Assembly (NCBI RefSeq): GCF_030445035.2
Contig: NC_080690.1
Coordinates: forward strand, 26,996,796 to 27,060,795
Direction: 5' to 3'
Origin: Dasypus novemcinctus
Taxonomy: Eukaryota; Chordata; Mammalia; Cingulata; Dasypodidae
DNA: 64,000 nt
Below are positions 1 to 10,208 of the stretch, piece after piece. The position numbers were made by a program, and so were the translations under genes. Within the stretch, counting starts at the first letter, position 1, and the number at the start of each line of letters is the position of its first letter. The notes below the pieces were generated by a model. That model saw only the letters and a list, made by a program, of their open reading frames with translations, did not search any database and was not told the DNA's origin.

Positions 1-1027
1 TAAGAAAGTTGCATATAGACTTACCATGGGACCTGATTATACCATTGCTAGGAATATACCCAGAAGTACTGAGAGAAATAACACAAATGGACATCTGCAC
101 ACCGATGTTCATAGTAGCATTATTCACAACAGCTGAAAGTTGGAAATGACTCAGGTGTCCATCAATTGATGAATGTATATATATATATATTTTTTAATTA
201 GCTTGACTGTAAAAGTGTGGAAATGGATAGAGTTGATGGTAACACGTTATTGTGAGTATAACTAGCACAGTTGTTTTATAAGTGGGATTGTGACTGCATA
301 GTGTAGAGATGTGAGTGCCAATTGAAAGATAGCTAAAAGATAATCTAGGTACTGTATAACACAGTGACCTTGGTGGTGAATGAGGATTGTTGTTAATAAC
401 ACAAATACAAGAATGTTCATCTATGAACTGGAACAAATGTACGTTACTATTACAAGGGAGTAAGAAATATAGTGATTAATGGGAAAAATACAATTAATGT
501 AATGTATGGACTATTTAAATGCAATATTGTAATAATCTCACATCAGTATCAAAGAAGGTATTATATCAATGCTAAGGGTCAATAATAGGGGGTTTGGGGA
601 TTTTTTTTCTTTTGGACTGAGGTAAAGTTCAAAAAGTTACTAAGGCAATGACTGTACAACTTAGTGATGGGATGGAAGTGAGAGCCATTGAGTGTACACT
701 TTATTTGGGTAGTTTGTACAAGGCATGAAATTATATGACACAGTGAACTATGTGGTGGAAGATGGACTGTGGCTAACAGTACAAATATGACAGTGTTTTC
801 TGATGAACTATAATAAATTTACAATACTAATACATGGTGTTAATAATAGAGCATATATGGAAAACTATACCAAATGTACACAACAGACCATAGTTAGTGG
901 TGATAGTCTGATGAAGTTCTTTTATAATCTGTAACAAATATTCCATAACAATGTAAGATGTGGTGGAGGGGTGATGTATGGGACTTCTGAACAATGTGCA
1001 TGATTGTTTACTAAGTTCACAACTCCC

Positions 1028-1066
<39 letters not shown>

Positions 1067-1070
1067 ATGA
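1..1070 (+). mobile_element. L1 retrotransposon 3' end (ORF2 tail plus 3' UTR)
   Basis: The first 180 bases read like the end of mammalian L1 ORF2 and the start of its 3' UTR (a 'cattattcacaacagc' type motif followed by 'gtccatcaattgatgaatg'). The stretch from about 190 to 1027 is an untranslated tail that recurs in the window at 41500-42305, including phrases such as 'agtgccaattgaaaga' and 'acaaatacaagaatgttc'. The tail ends in an (AAAT)n run instead of pure poly(A). No open frame of ORF2 size remains. The element is truncated by the window edge. Assignment to L1 is from motif recognition, not a database match. Confidence 0.75.
1028..1069. repeat. (AAAT)n microsatellite
   Basis: About ten uninterrupted AAAT units form the A-rich tail of the preceding L1 3' end. 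Tails of this kind expand from poly(A). Confidence 0.95.
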
Positions 1071-1539
1071 ATGTGTGTATAAAGGCATGTTCAAGGACAC
1101 AGGAGTCAACAAAGATCCTAACATGCAAAGCTGGGAAAAATTGACCAATAAAATGAATAACAACAGCATTAGATTATGAACCAAAAAAAAAATACTTGAG
1201 CCCATAAGGATAGAAATTAATGACTGAATAAACAAATGGGGATAAGTAATAAAAAAGAAACAAAGAAAACCAGAGAACATTATAACCTATAATATGTTAC
1301 TTGACAATTGATTGGGGAATGTAGAGAAAGTAGAGGAATTATATATAAATGTTTTTCACAAATGAGTTGTAATGTGATATCAGGTTAGATTTATAAAGAG
1401 ATTTGAGCTATAAATAGGCACAAGAGAATAGTTGTGGCTCTAGCACAAGAGACATCCCAAAGATATTTGCCACTAAGCTTACCTTTGGGAAGATTAGTTT
1501 TATTTGTGTTTTTTTTTCTTGTTATTTTTATTTATTTAT
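1071..1539. other. AT-rich stretch, nothing recognised
   Basis: No repeat family, RNA gene or convincing coding frame was recognised between the L1 tail and the next antisense element. Confidence 0.5.
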
Positions 1540-3300
1540 TTTTTTTCACCTTTAAAGAAGCTTTAGATTACTCAAATATTACATGAAAAATATAAGGGAT
1601 TCATTTATGCCCAACTCCCTCCCCTGCCCATGCTTTCCCACATTAACAACATCCTTCATTAATGTGGTGCATTTGTTACAATTGATGAACACATACTGAA
1701 GCATTGTTACTAACGGTGGATTATAGTTTACATTATTGTATACACTCTGTCCTGCATAATTTTACAGTTTATGGAAAAATATACAAATATCTATATACAT
1801 CACTGCAATGTCATGCAGGTCAACTCCAATGTCCTGAAAATGCCCCATATTACACCTATTCCTCCCTCTCCCATTCCTCAGAACCTCTGGTAGCCACTGC
1901 TTTTATATCAATGATAAGAGTTCTTCCATTGCTAGAATAATAATGTCTAATAGCAGAATAATACTATAGTCCATTGTTCATTCCCCAGTCTTGAGGATTT
2001 GGGGAATACTGGTGTCCATTCTGCTTCTAATTGAGAGGGAGCTTGGATCCCATGGGGCATATGGATGGAACTATCTTGCCTATAGTTGCAGACACTCTCT
2101 GTTCCTTGGTATTGGTGTGGCCTATCATCATCTCCTTGTTAGTCGTCCTGGGTGAGTCCAGTGAACTGCGGTGTAGGTGTTGCAACTCTGCTGAAATTCT
2201 GGGCTTCACTGACATGGGGATGGATCAAAGATTTAAGTCTCTTGGTCATGTATTTATCAAGTATAGTGCTAATTATAGGTTAAAATAAAAGGGGCAGAAG
2301 AGCCATGTGTAGAGAACCTATAAATGAGTCTGTTACACTGGGGAACATAAATTTTAATGTAAGGCCCATTGGCAGGGTACCAAACTCCTGAGCTGTCTGC
2401 CTTGCTTATAGTTTCTGAATGTGTCTAGATCCCTCCGGTGCCCACTATTTGAAGTATTGTTTACTGTGGCAGTCAATGAGATCTCCTGAGACTTTCATAA
2501 ATGTAACCTCTAGAATGATCTCCCAACTCATTTTGAAATTGCTTAGCCATAAAAATTCATTCACATTCACCATTTCACCCTTTTGGTCAAGGTCTTTTTC
2601 CAGATGCACTGATAGTTGGCACTTGATAATACCTCAGTGCCAAGGGAGGCTCATCCCCAGGAGTCATGTCCCATGCAGGGTGGTAGGGGTTGGGAGTGGG
2701 TAGAGCCTTTATATGCTGTTTGGCATAGAGAGAGAACACATTTGAGCAATAAGGAGACTTTCAGAAGGTAATTCTTAGGTAGTATATAATACTAAGTTAA
2801 GTTTCAATTTCACAAGGAAAGGTTCATAAGTACAATCATCAATGTCATGGTCCTGGCATAATGGTCTGTCTTTCTTCACAAGGCACTGCGCTTGCACTGG
2901 GTGATTTTTGCTGTCCTATTAGAGAATGTAGCAGAACTCAATATTCTTTTGGTTATTGTGTGGATCTCCAACCACCGAGACAATGCCCCATGAATGCTGC
3001 AACATATTCATATGCCTTAGAGGCATGACTCAGGTGAACCTCTTCCCATGCATCTCCCTATCACTGACACTCCATACCAGTGATGGGAGGATAGCCTTTT
3101 TCCTTTCTTCTTTGTCTTTCTCTTTGCTGTAGTATAAGCAGAGATTATTATATTGATAGCACTTAAGCTCAGCTAACCAATGGCCCCTTTGGCAGTTCTC
3201 AGGAAGCCCATTGGTTCTAAGACCACACAGGAGATTTCTTGTATCAAAAAGCATTTGTACTTGAGTGTGTTTTCTCTGGGATTTGAGTAAATTCAAGAAA
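1540..3300 (-). mobile_element. Xenarthran L1-type 3' tail, antisense
   Basis: Read on the minus strand this ends in an A-rich tail (T-rich on the plus strand at about 1510-1547), preceded by a non-coding body of about 1.7 kb. The same body recurs at 7150-8590, 8660-9050, 50590-50800 and 61420-64000; for example 'ggctcatccccaggagtcat' near 2650 matches the copy near 62590. Short open frames in it (such as 2031-2288 and 2419-2703) do not look like proteins and are not conserved as frames between copies. I infer a lineage-specific L1 3' UTR because it is A-tailed, dispersed and appears in a twin-primed insertion. Another non-LTR family is possible. Confidence 0.65.
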
Positions 3301-4209
3301 GGGGGAGAACTGTTAAAAACTAATCAGTGTGTGGTTTTTATTTCCCCAAATGTTCCATCTGACTGTATCTGCAAATTGATTTGAAATGTGCCACATAATC
3401 TGTGTCACTATGGTGCCTATATATTCGCAAAGGGTATTGAAATTTTATATTGTATTTTGTTTGAAAATCTGTATGACTGCCGTTGAGAATACAGAATTTG
3501 GAGGTGTTGAAAAACATTATGTAAAATATATACCCTTAGGTACTGTTTTATACCATTCCTTTCTACTGACATACACAAAATACATTATGGTGTTGCACAA
3601 TGCCCACCTAATTTTAATAATTGGGCTAACATAAAATAACAGGTTTTAAATCATTTATATGAAAGAATAAAAGGGGGAAAGTACTCCAGTTATGGTGATC
3701 CAAACAGTAATAAACTGTTCACTGGAAATGACAACATGATTTGGTATTAGGGTGGGATTTCTTTCTAAAAAGTGTGGTGAAGAATTTTTTAAAAATGTGA
3801 TACAGTTTTCTCTCATTTAATCAAAGGATCTTATAGAAAAACATCTGCTTCTAACGTTGCTATGTCCATTTTAAAAATTTGGTCTAAAGTCATTAGAGTG
3901 CTGGATATTCTCAGGCAGCCTGTAAAAAAAGCGGTATATGCATGATAGACACAGTGTGTTCTTTGGAACCATTCATCCATGCAAAATAGCAGGTGATGAA
4001 AAACTCTCTCAGAATCCCAATAAAAGAACAATCTTCTCATGATGAATTTGATGTAAACCAAAAGTGAGGATGTATACCAACTTGTCAGCTGAAAGGTTTA
4101 ATGCTTTGACTGTTTTTCTCTCTACAGATATTTACCATTCTAACCAAGGAAATATCTTCAAATATAAGTGGAAAATTCCATATTGTGGCTCAGCACAAAA
4201 AGCTTAGCA
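3301..4209. other. AT-rich stretch, nothing firm recognised
   Basis: No coding frame with recognisable content. The short open frames on both strands look random. Confidence 0.4.
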
Positions 4210-4340
4210 GTCAAGTTAGAAAATATAAAATATAGTCCTGATGCAATTTAGCTGTTTGGCCTTGAAGACTTTACATAAACCTTCTGAATTTCAGATTATT
4301 CATTTGTAAATTGGAAATGGAAACAATAGTGTCACAATAT
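4210..4340 (+). mobile_element. MIR-like SINE fossil
   Basis: The order of words typical of the MIR core is present but worn: a 'ttggcc...aagactttacataaacc' segment, then 'cagattattcatttgtaaa', then 'ttggaaatggaaacaatag'. The copy is short and degraded. Confidence 0.5.
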
Positions 4341-5850
4341 GTTAAAATAAAAATTAGAAGAAAAATGACAAGAAAAGACTTAGTAAAACACAAAACATTC
4401 CTTTTGTTATAAAGAATAAGATTTTAGTCTAAATTAAAGCTAATAAAAGAATAGAAATCTAACTTGATGATGGATACTGTGAATTCCCAAAATAGGTAAA
4501 AATTAGATGACTTTTCAGTACGTGTAAGGCAAATTAATTCTATAAATCTTTAATTATTTCATTCTTTTAATTATTGTTTTGTTCAACAAACATTTATTCA
4601 CCAAAACTCTGAAACTAGGTATTGTGTTAATATGTATTTAAACATAAATATAATACTCTTCTGTTTTTAAGAACAATAGTTCAGTACGTAGAAAAATTTA
4701 ACCAGCTTTTCTTCTACCTGCATCTGATTATTTGGGATTCAAGTATACAAATTAAAACTTTTGTTTATTCATGCTCTCTTGCTGCTGAAAATTCATGGGT
4801 ACTTAAATAGTGTCTTATTTGTAAAATATGCCTTTCTTAAGGTAAAAATGAAATAAAATCATAATTATAACCATTTTAGACTTCCTTACATCAAAATTAA
4901 ATAGTAATAGTAATAGTATTAATGATAAGAGTAATAGTAATAATATAATTAGTAGTAGAAGCAATTAAATTATTTTTAAATAGAATAAGAAAGAGAAAGA
5001 GAAGAATGTAAAGTTGAAAGGAAAAGAGAAAGGGAGGAGGGATGAATGGAAGAGAGAAAGAAAAGAAGGAGGGAAGGAGGACGGAAAGAAGACATTTAAA
5101 AATTAGAATATGGTAATTACTTATATCAGGAAGAGGTAAAGGGAGCTATTTTCAAAAAGTGTAAAAGTTATTAAAATTATATGCATCAGGACTGTGATGA
5201 AGAAAGGGCAGAACTCCCCAAAACTAGCTCTAGATATTAGAAAAATATACACAACTGAATTCTGCAAAAGGACTTTTGAAAATTCTCAGTAAATAAAAAG
5301 CAGTCAGGTCATTCCCAGTCCCATCAATAATGATGACATAAGTAATTATATTCAGGATAAATAAGCTATGTAGTCATATGTCATATAATATAACAGATAC
5401 CTAGAATATGAAATTGGGAAATATTTTGTTAAAGAAAAAGAAAGGGACTAAATATGACCAGAACTTGTAGGGCATTTTTATGTTGAGAAGGGCGTAACAC
5501 TGTCCAAATTACTCTTTGCTGAATTAGCCCAGATACAAATAAAACAGCTCTGATACATCTTTTAATGGCTTGATTCTTACTCTCGGTTGTGGTAGGGGGA
5601 GAGAAATTATTCAGTTTTTGTACAGAACTATTCTTGGCAAATGAATTCTTAGTTAATTAACTTTATGAATTAGTTCTGCAGATATTGCCAACTACAGAAA
5701 AATTCAAGAAAATATATCAATGTTTTAAATGTAAACTTTTAAAGGCAAGATGATAAATCTTAAGAGATTTTTACTCAAGGTTTAGCATTCTAATTCCCTG
5801 GTTTAATGTATTAGGCATGAATTCACTGAATACACAACTTTTTATAATTT
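4341..5850. other. AT-rich stretch with a purine tract
   Basis: Unrecognised AT-rich DNA. It includes a trinucleotide-like TAA/TAG region at about 4895-4965 and a purine-rich (A/G) tract of about 100 bases at 4983-5090. No gene was seen. Confidence 0.5.
4983..5090. repeat. GA-rich low-complexity tract
   Basis: Almost uninterrupted A/G on the plus strand with loose GAAA and GGGA units. This is a degraded simple repeat. Confidence 0.8.
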
Positions 5851-6330
5851 TTAAACTTTTATTTTGAAATAATTATACACTCACAGTGAGTTGCAAAAAA
5901 TAAGGTGAAAAGGCCTGTATATTCTCCCCCTAGATTCCCCCAATGTTAAAGCTCATGTAACAATAGTACACTTCAAAACTGGGAAATTGACATAGATTTA
6001 CTCCATGTGTATAGTTTTATGCCATTTTATTATATGTGTAGATGCCCTTTAAAAACTTCCCATTTGCTGTCCCTATTTTAAAATCATGCATGCAGTGTTA
6101 AATTTTGTCAAATCCTATATAATCAAGAGACAGCACTTTTTATGGCAGAAAATTAAACTTTTCTGATAATTTGTCATTTGGGGCCTCATAATCACTATTG
6201 ACATCAGTTTAAAGACGTGGATCTACACATATACGTGCTGATGATTGGTTAATTGGGGACACAACACACAAGCACACACACGCATACACATTAATGTTGT
6301 TTCAGAGGAAACGTTCTCTTATATGCAAAG
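5851..6330 (-). mobile_element. Ancient L1M-type fragment, antisense
   Basis: The plus strand begins 'aaacttttattttgaaataa' and continues with 'ttcccccaatgttaaagctc' and 'gggaaattgacatagattta', wording I recognise from the antisense of an old L1M 3' UTR. It is about 480 bp, highly diverged and has no open frame. A related piece is at 19780-20310. Confidence 0.55.
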
Positions 6331-7149
6331 CAGAAATGAGAATTGAACCAAAATCACATATTTTGTCAACTGATCTTAGAGGTGATGTATCTTGAAGTAG
6401 CCTCTTTGTATGTGGCCATTGTATTAATATGGTCTAAGTGAAGTAACTGTAGAAAAGATGCTTTTCTCTGTATATGTATGTTTGCATATGATATTTGAAC
6501 TCAGACACAGCAAGGAAAAATATCACTGTGTTTTCAGTGCTTTCAGAGCTACCTATAGAAGGACAAGCTCTCCTGAATTTAAATTATTGACATCTAAGTG
6601 ACTAATTAGCACTTGATTTTTCAGCACTTATCACATTGATCTCCAAAAATGTATAGATTTTTATATACATTTTCAGGTTTTATTTTTGTATTTCATTGTT
6701 TTTCTTTTACCTTGCCTGACTAGTTTTCCTGAATTTGCTGTAAATTTGGGTTAATGAGGTTAGTAGTAATATCAGATATAACCAAAAATACATAGGAAGT
6801 CTCAGGTAAGTATTATTTTTTTCTCAAGAGTCCACTAGACTTAATGAGACATGTCTGTCAAGGGTTTAGAGCTCCAAGTACCTCGTTTAATAAGAAGGCT
6901 TTGGCAAAAACAGGGATTTTACTGTTACTGAAGAGCAAAATAGTTTATGTCCTTCTTCAGGCTTTAGCAATAAGTTGGACAAATAGCACCACAAATGAGT
7001 CGCATTGTGTTTTTTCCTAAGAAGTTCCTGGGGAATTGGTGTAAATACATCAAACATTAAAATAAACTGTGGAAAATAAAGAGAAGAGCATAAAGAATGT
7101 TGGGAGCCTAGGACAACCACTAAGTTTCAATTTTTGAAGAATAAGTTTT
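6331..7149. other. AT-rich stretch, nothing recognised
   Basis: No coding, RNA or repeat feature could be supported. Confidence 0.4.
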
Positions 7150-8590
7150 AGAGTTACAAACATTAATATTGAAAGCATGATATACTGGTCTGTTGTCCTT
7201 TAGTAGGTGCTGCCTATGTACTCGAGATGTTCTTGCCCCTCTAATTGAGAACATAGCAGGACTCCCCAGGATGAAAGTTTAATATTTTCTTGTTTATTGT
7301 GTGGGTCTGCACCCATGGAGGTAACACCCAATGCCAAGATGAACACATTCATATTCCACAGAACATGCCCCAGGTGCATCCTTTCCCACACATTCCCCCA
7401 CCACTGATGCCCTGCACCAGTGACCCTTCCCTACCATATTTGTGAAAACAAAACAAAACAAAAAAAAAAGCAAACCACATTCCCACCATTGCAGTTCAAC
7501 CACAGACCTACGTATCTCCAGAGTTCATCTGGAACAAAAAGGGGGACATATTATATACAAATGAGTTTTTAAGGTTAAGAGATTTCAAAGTGAGTCAGGA
7601 GTCATTCCCAGAAGTTACACTTATGCACGTCTCAGGAGGATCTCACTGACTGCCACAGGAAATAGTGCCTCAAGTAGGGATGCTCCTGAGGGCTTTATAG
7701 ACATCTAGACACTATACGCAGTACAGACAACCACAGGAAATCGGTACCCATTGGTTGGAATATGATAACCCATATCTCCAATGTAACAGGATTAGATTCA
7801 TTTAAAATTTTTCTACAAATGGTTCTTTTGCCCCATTTATTTGAACCTACCATTGGCACTACACCTATTAAATATATATCCCAGAGACTTAATTTTTGGT
7901 CTATTCCTATGCTGGTTGAGCCTTGACTCTCAGCAGAGTGAAAGCCAACACTTATTCTCCAGTTCATCTGAGTCATCCAGGATAACTAACAAAAGGATGA
8001 TGATGGACAACACCCATCTGCCAAATACAGAGAGGGTCTACAACTGCAAGCAAAGCAATGCCTTCCATCTGCCCCATGGGATCTAAGGCCCCACTCAATT
8101 GGAAATAGAACGGTCATCACTATCTCAAAATCCTCAAGGTTGAGGAATGAACAAGCATAAGGGGGGAATGTGATTATGGACCAAAGTAGACCTACTATTA
8201 TTCTAGTAATGGAAGAACTGGTAACATCGAATAAAGATGGTAATCACCACAGTTTCTGGTGGGAGGGTGAGGGAAGAATTGGTGTAACAGGAGGCATATT
8301 TTGGGCATTGGAATTGTTCTACTGATATTTCAGTGATGGATACAAGCCATTATGTATTTTGTCAAAACTTATGAAATTATGCAGTGCAAAGGATAAACCA
8401 AAGTGTAAACTATAGACCATGCTTAGTAGCAATGCTTGATAATGTGTTCATCAATTGTAACAGATGTACAATACTAATGAAATATGTTGTTACTCCCACA
8501 CAAAAGTGTGGGAGGAGTTATATGGGAATCCCCTATATTTTTGATGTAATATTTATGTACTCTAAAGCTCCTTTTAAAAAACAGTATTGG
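7150..8590 (+). mobile_element. L1-type 3' tail with inverted 5' segment
   Basis: The right part (about 7494-8590) is the sense strand of the family seen antisense at 1540-3300. It carries 'gactgccacagg', 'cagcagagtg' and 'gccccatgggatctaag' in reversed order and ends in 'gctccttttaaaaaa'. The left part (about 7150-7440) carries the part of the family that should lie upstream, but in the opposite orientation, matching about 2880-3080 read in the same direction. An inverted 5' segment joined to a sense 3' segment is the hallmark of twin-primed L1 integration. The join lies in an A-rich spacer at 7441-7493. Confidence 0.6.
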
Positions 8591-8659
8591 TGATAACTAG
8601 GAACAAAATAGTCATACCCTTAAGAAGACTTCACAAGAAATGCATGTTTCTATTTGCAA

Positions 8660-9050
8660 GCGACTTTTTTCTTCTTTATTTTCTTATAAACATTACATTT
8701 AAAAAAATGAGGTCCCAGAATACCCCCCATCCTATCTTCCCTGCCTCTCCCACATCAACAACCTCTTCCATCATCACAGCATATCCACTGCACCTGGCAA
8801 ATACATTCTGGATCACTGCTGCACCACATGGACAATGGTCCACATTGTAGTCCACACTCTCCGCCAGTCCACCCAGTGGGCCATGGCAGGACACACAACA
8901 TCCAGCATCCATCCCTGCAGCACCACCCAGGAAAACTCCAAATCCTGAAAATGCCCCCACACTATACCTGCGGTAATCAACTTTCATCATTCCATTATTT
9001 CTGCAGCTCTACCATTCAATTGTACTAAGATGAAAACTATAGTTGCAATA
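8660..9050 (-). mobile_element. L1-type 3' tail fragment, antisense
   Basis: The plus-strand wording 'aatgaggtccc', 'acatcaacaacctcttccat', 'cagtgggccatggcagga' and 'gaaaatgccccca' recurs at 61200-61410 and 61450-61700. The 104-residue minus-strand frame here (8676-8990) is an accidental reading of this repeat. The provirus 5' LTR begins at its right edge. Confidence 0.7.
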
Positions 9051-9209
9051 TTTCCTCTGTGGTAATATGGCCTATGCATGAATTCAAACTTATTCTATAT
9101 CCAAGTATGCCTAGTTCCCAGAAAGCCAATTAAGTGATATAGGTTCTATAGGCTTTGGGTATTCAGGGAGGATGCAGACTGAATGTGTATTTGAACTTAC
9201 ATCCAGACA

Positions 9210-9302
9210 GAATGTGGGGGATATGTTAATTCAAGCTTACCTGGAATGAGGGGAATATGTTAATTCAAGCTTACCTGGAATGTGGGGGATATGTTAATTC
9301 AA
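9210..9302 (+). repeat. U3 34-bp tandem repeats, three units
   Basis: Units at 9210-9243, 9244-9277 and 9278-9302 (partial) share the core 'gatatgttaattcaag'. Unit 2 differs from unit 1 at two positions. Repeats in this part of U3 are commonly enhancers in gammaretroviruses; that role here is inference. The 3' LTR has only two units. Confidence 0.9.
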
Positions 9303-9398
9303 AACCTATCTAGTACTCAGGCAAACACTTAAAACTAAGAAACTAACAAAGAAAGTTCACATAAAAACACCATTTGACTCCCTGCTCCTACATCCTCT

Positions 9399-9408
9399 GT
9401 ATAAAAGG
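9399..9408 (+). promoter_or_regulatory. LTR TATA box (5' LTR)
   Basis: GTATAAAAGG lies about 70 bases upstream of the poly(A)-type hexamer and is preserved in the 3' LTR at 18221-18230, where core promoters of retroviral LTRs are placed. Confidence 0.8.
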
Positions 9409-9555
9409 GACCCAGAAATTCTATTCCAGGCTTAGTTTTTTGGACAGACATCTGCCAGGCCTAGTCAACTGTTAATAAGTCTTCCTTCTTAGAGATTTCT
9501 CACATCCTGGCATTCAATACCACAATCACCTAACTTCTCTCTGCTGCATCATCTC

Positions 9556-9573
9556 TGGGGGCTTGTCTGGGAT
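9556..9573 (+). promoter_or_regulatory. Primer binding site, tRNA-Pro type
   Basis: The 18 bases TGGGGGCTTGTCTGGGAT match the proline-tRNA primer site used by many gammaretroviruses except at two positions, both C-to-T at former CpG sites. This is what methylation decay predicts. It begins seven bases after the CA taken as the LTR end. Confidence 0.9.
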
Positions 9574-10208
9574 TTCTGAGAAGACCAGAGGAGGCAACAG
9601 TTGATTGCCCCTCTCGGATGCCTCTGAGAAGGCCAGGAAGGCCCATGTGAACCCCAGTCCTGGGCACTCCTGGACTCCTTTTTAGTCCAAAAAGAGGTTG
9701 TGGACTCTACTGGAGCCCTCCTGGAGAAACCAGAGGCACCAGAGTGTTTGAAAGAGACCCTGAGAATGAAACAAGGAGCTCCACATACCAGACGGTAAGA
9801 CCTATGGGGCATAGTACAGGAAAAACCTAATTCTGGAAAACAAGGAGGGCAGCCTGATCAGATTTCAAAGAAGACCCCACTACTCATTAGGAGAAGGAAG
9901 GAAGCCATTTTCTCTAGGTCCAAGAAAGGAAAGGAAGTTGGGTGGTTGTGTGTGTGTGATTGTGGAGACTGAATGAGATGCAGAAACTTCTGCAGGGTGA
10001 GTGTAGAGTCCCACAGTTCCATGGTGACCTCATCTGGTCTAGGGTGGTCTGGAGGGTCTCCTTGCAAAGGGACCCTTTTCCAAGTTGGGGGCTTATACTG
10101 ACCCACTAAGGCTAAGAGGTGATGTAAGTCCCCATGTGGGACGCAGCCAGAGACGGATGAAGCAAAAGGTTGAGTGAGTGTTGTGCAGCATTGACACAGG
10201 GTGGAAAC
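9574..10208 (+). other. Proviral leader
   Basis: The untranslated leader lies between the primer site and the gag start. Short minus-strand frames here are not credible genes. A packaging signal would be expected in this interval but I cannot identify one by eye. Confidence 0.7.

Larger units (their letters stand above)
9058..9548 (+). repeat. Provirus 5' LTR
   Basis: The U3-R-U5 layout is visible: a 34-bp repeat array at 9210-9302, a TATA box GTATAAAAGG at 9399-9408, and a poly(A)-type hexamer AATAAG at 9474-9479. It aligns end to end with the 3' LTR at 17909-18365. The left edge is either TGTGG at 9058 or TGGCC at 9068. The right edge, ending in CA at 9548, aligns with CA at 18364-18365. 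It is longer than its partner mainly because it has three rather than two U3 repeat units. Confidence 0.9.

Noticed and set aside
8676..8990. A 104-residue minus-strand open frame
   Set aside because: It is within a dispersed A-tailed repeat; the equivalent stretch at 61464-61706 does not keep the same protein.
9064..9067. AATA as the provirus target duplication (with 18365-18368)
   Set aside because: It fits only if the LTR edges are set inconsistently with the aligned CA ends, so I do not claim it.
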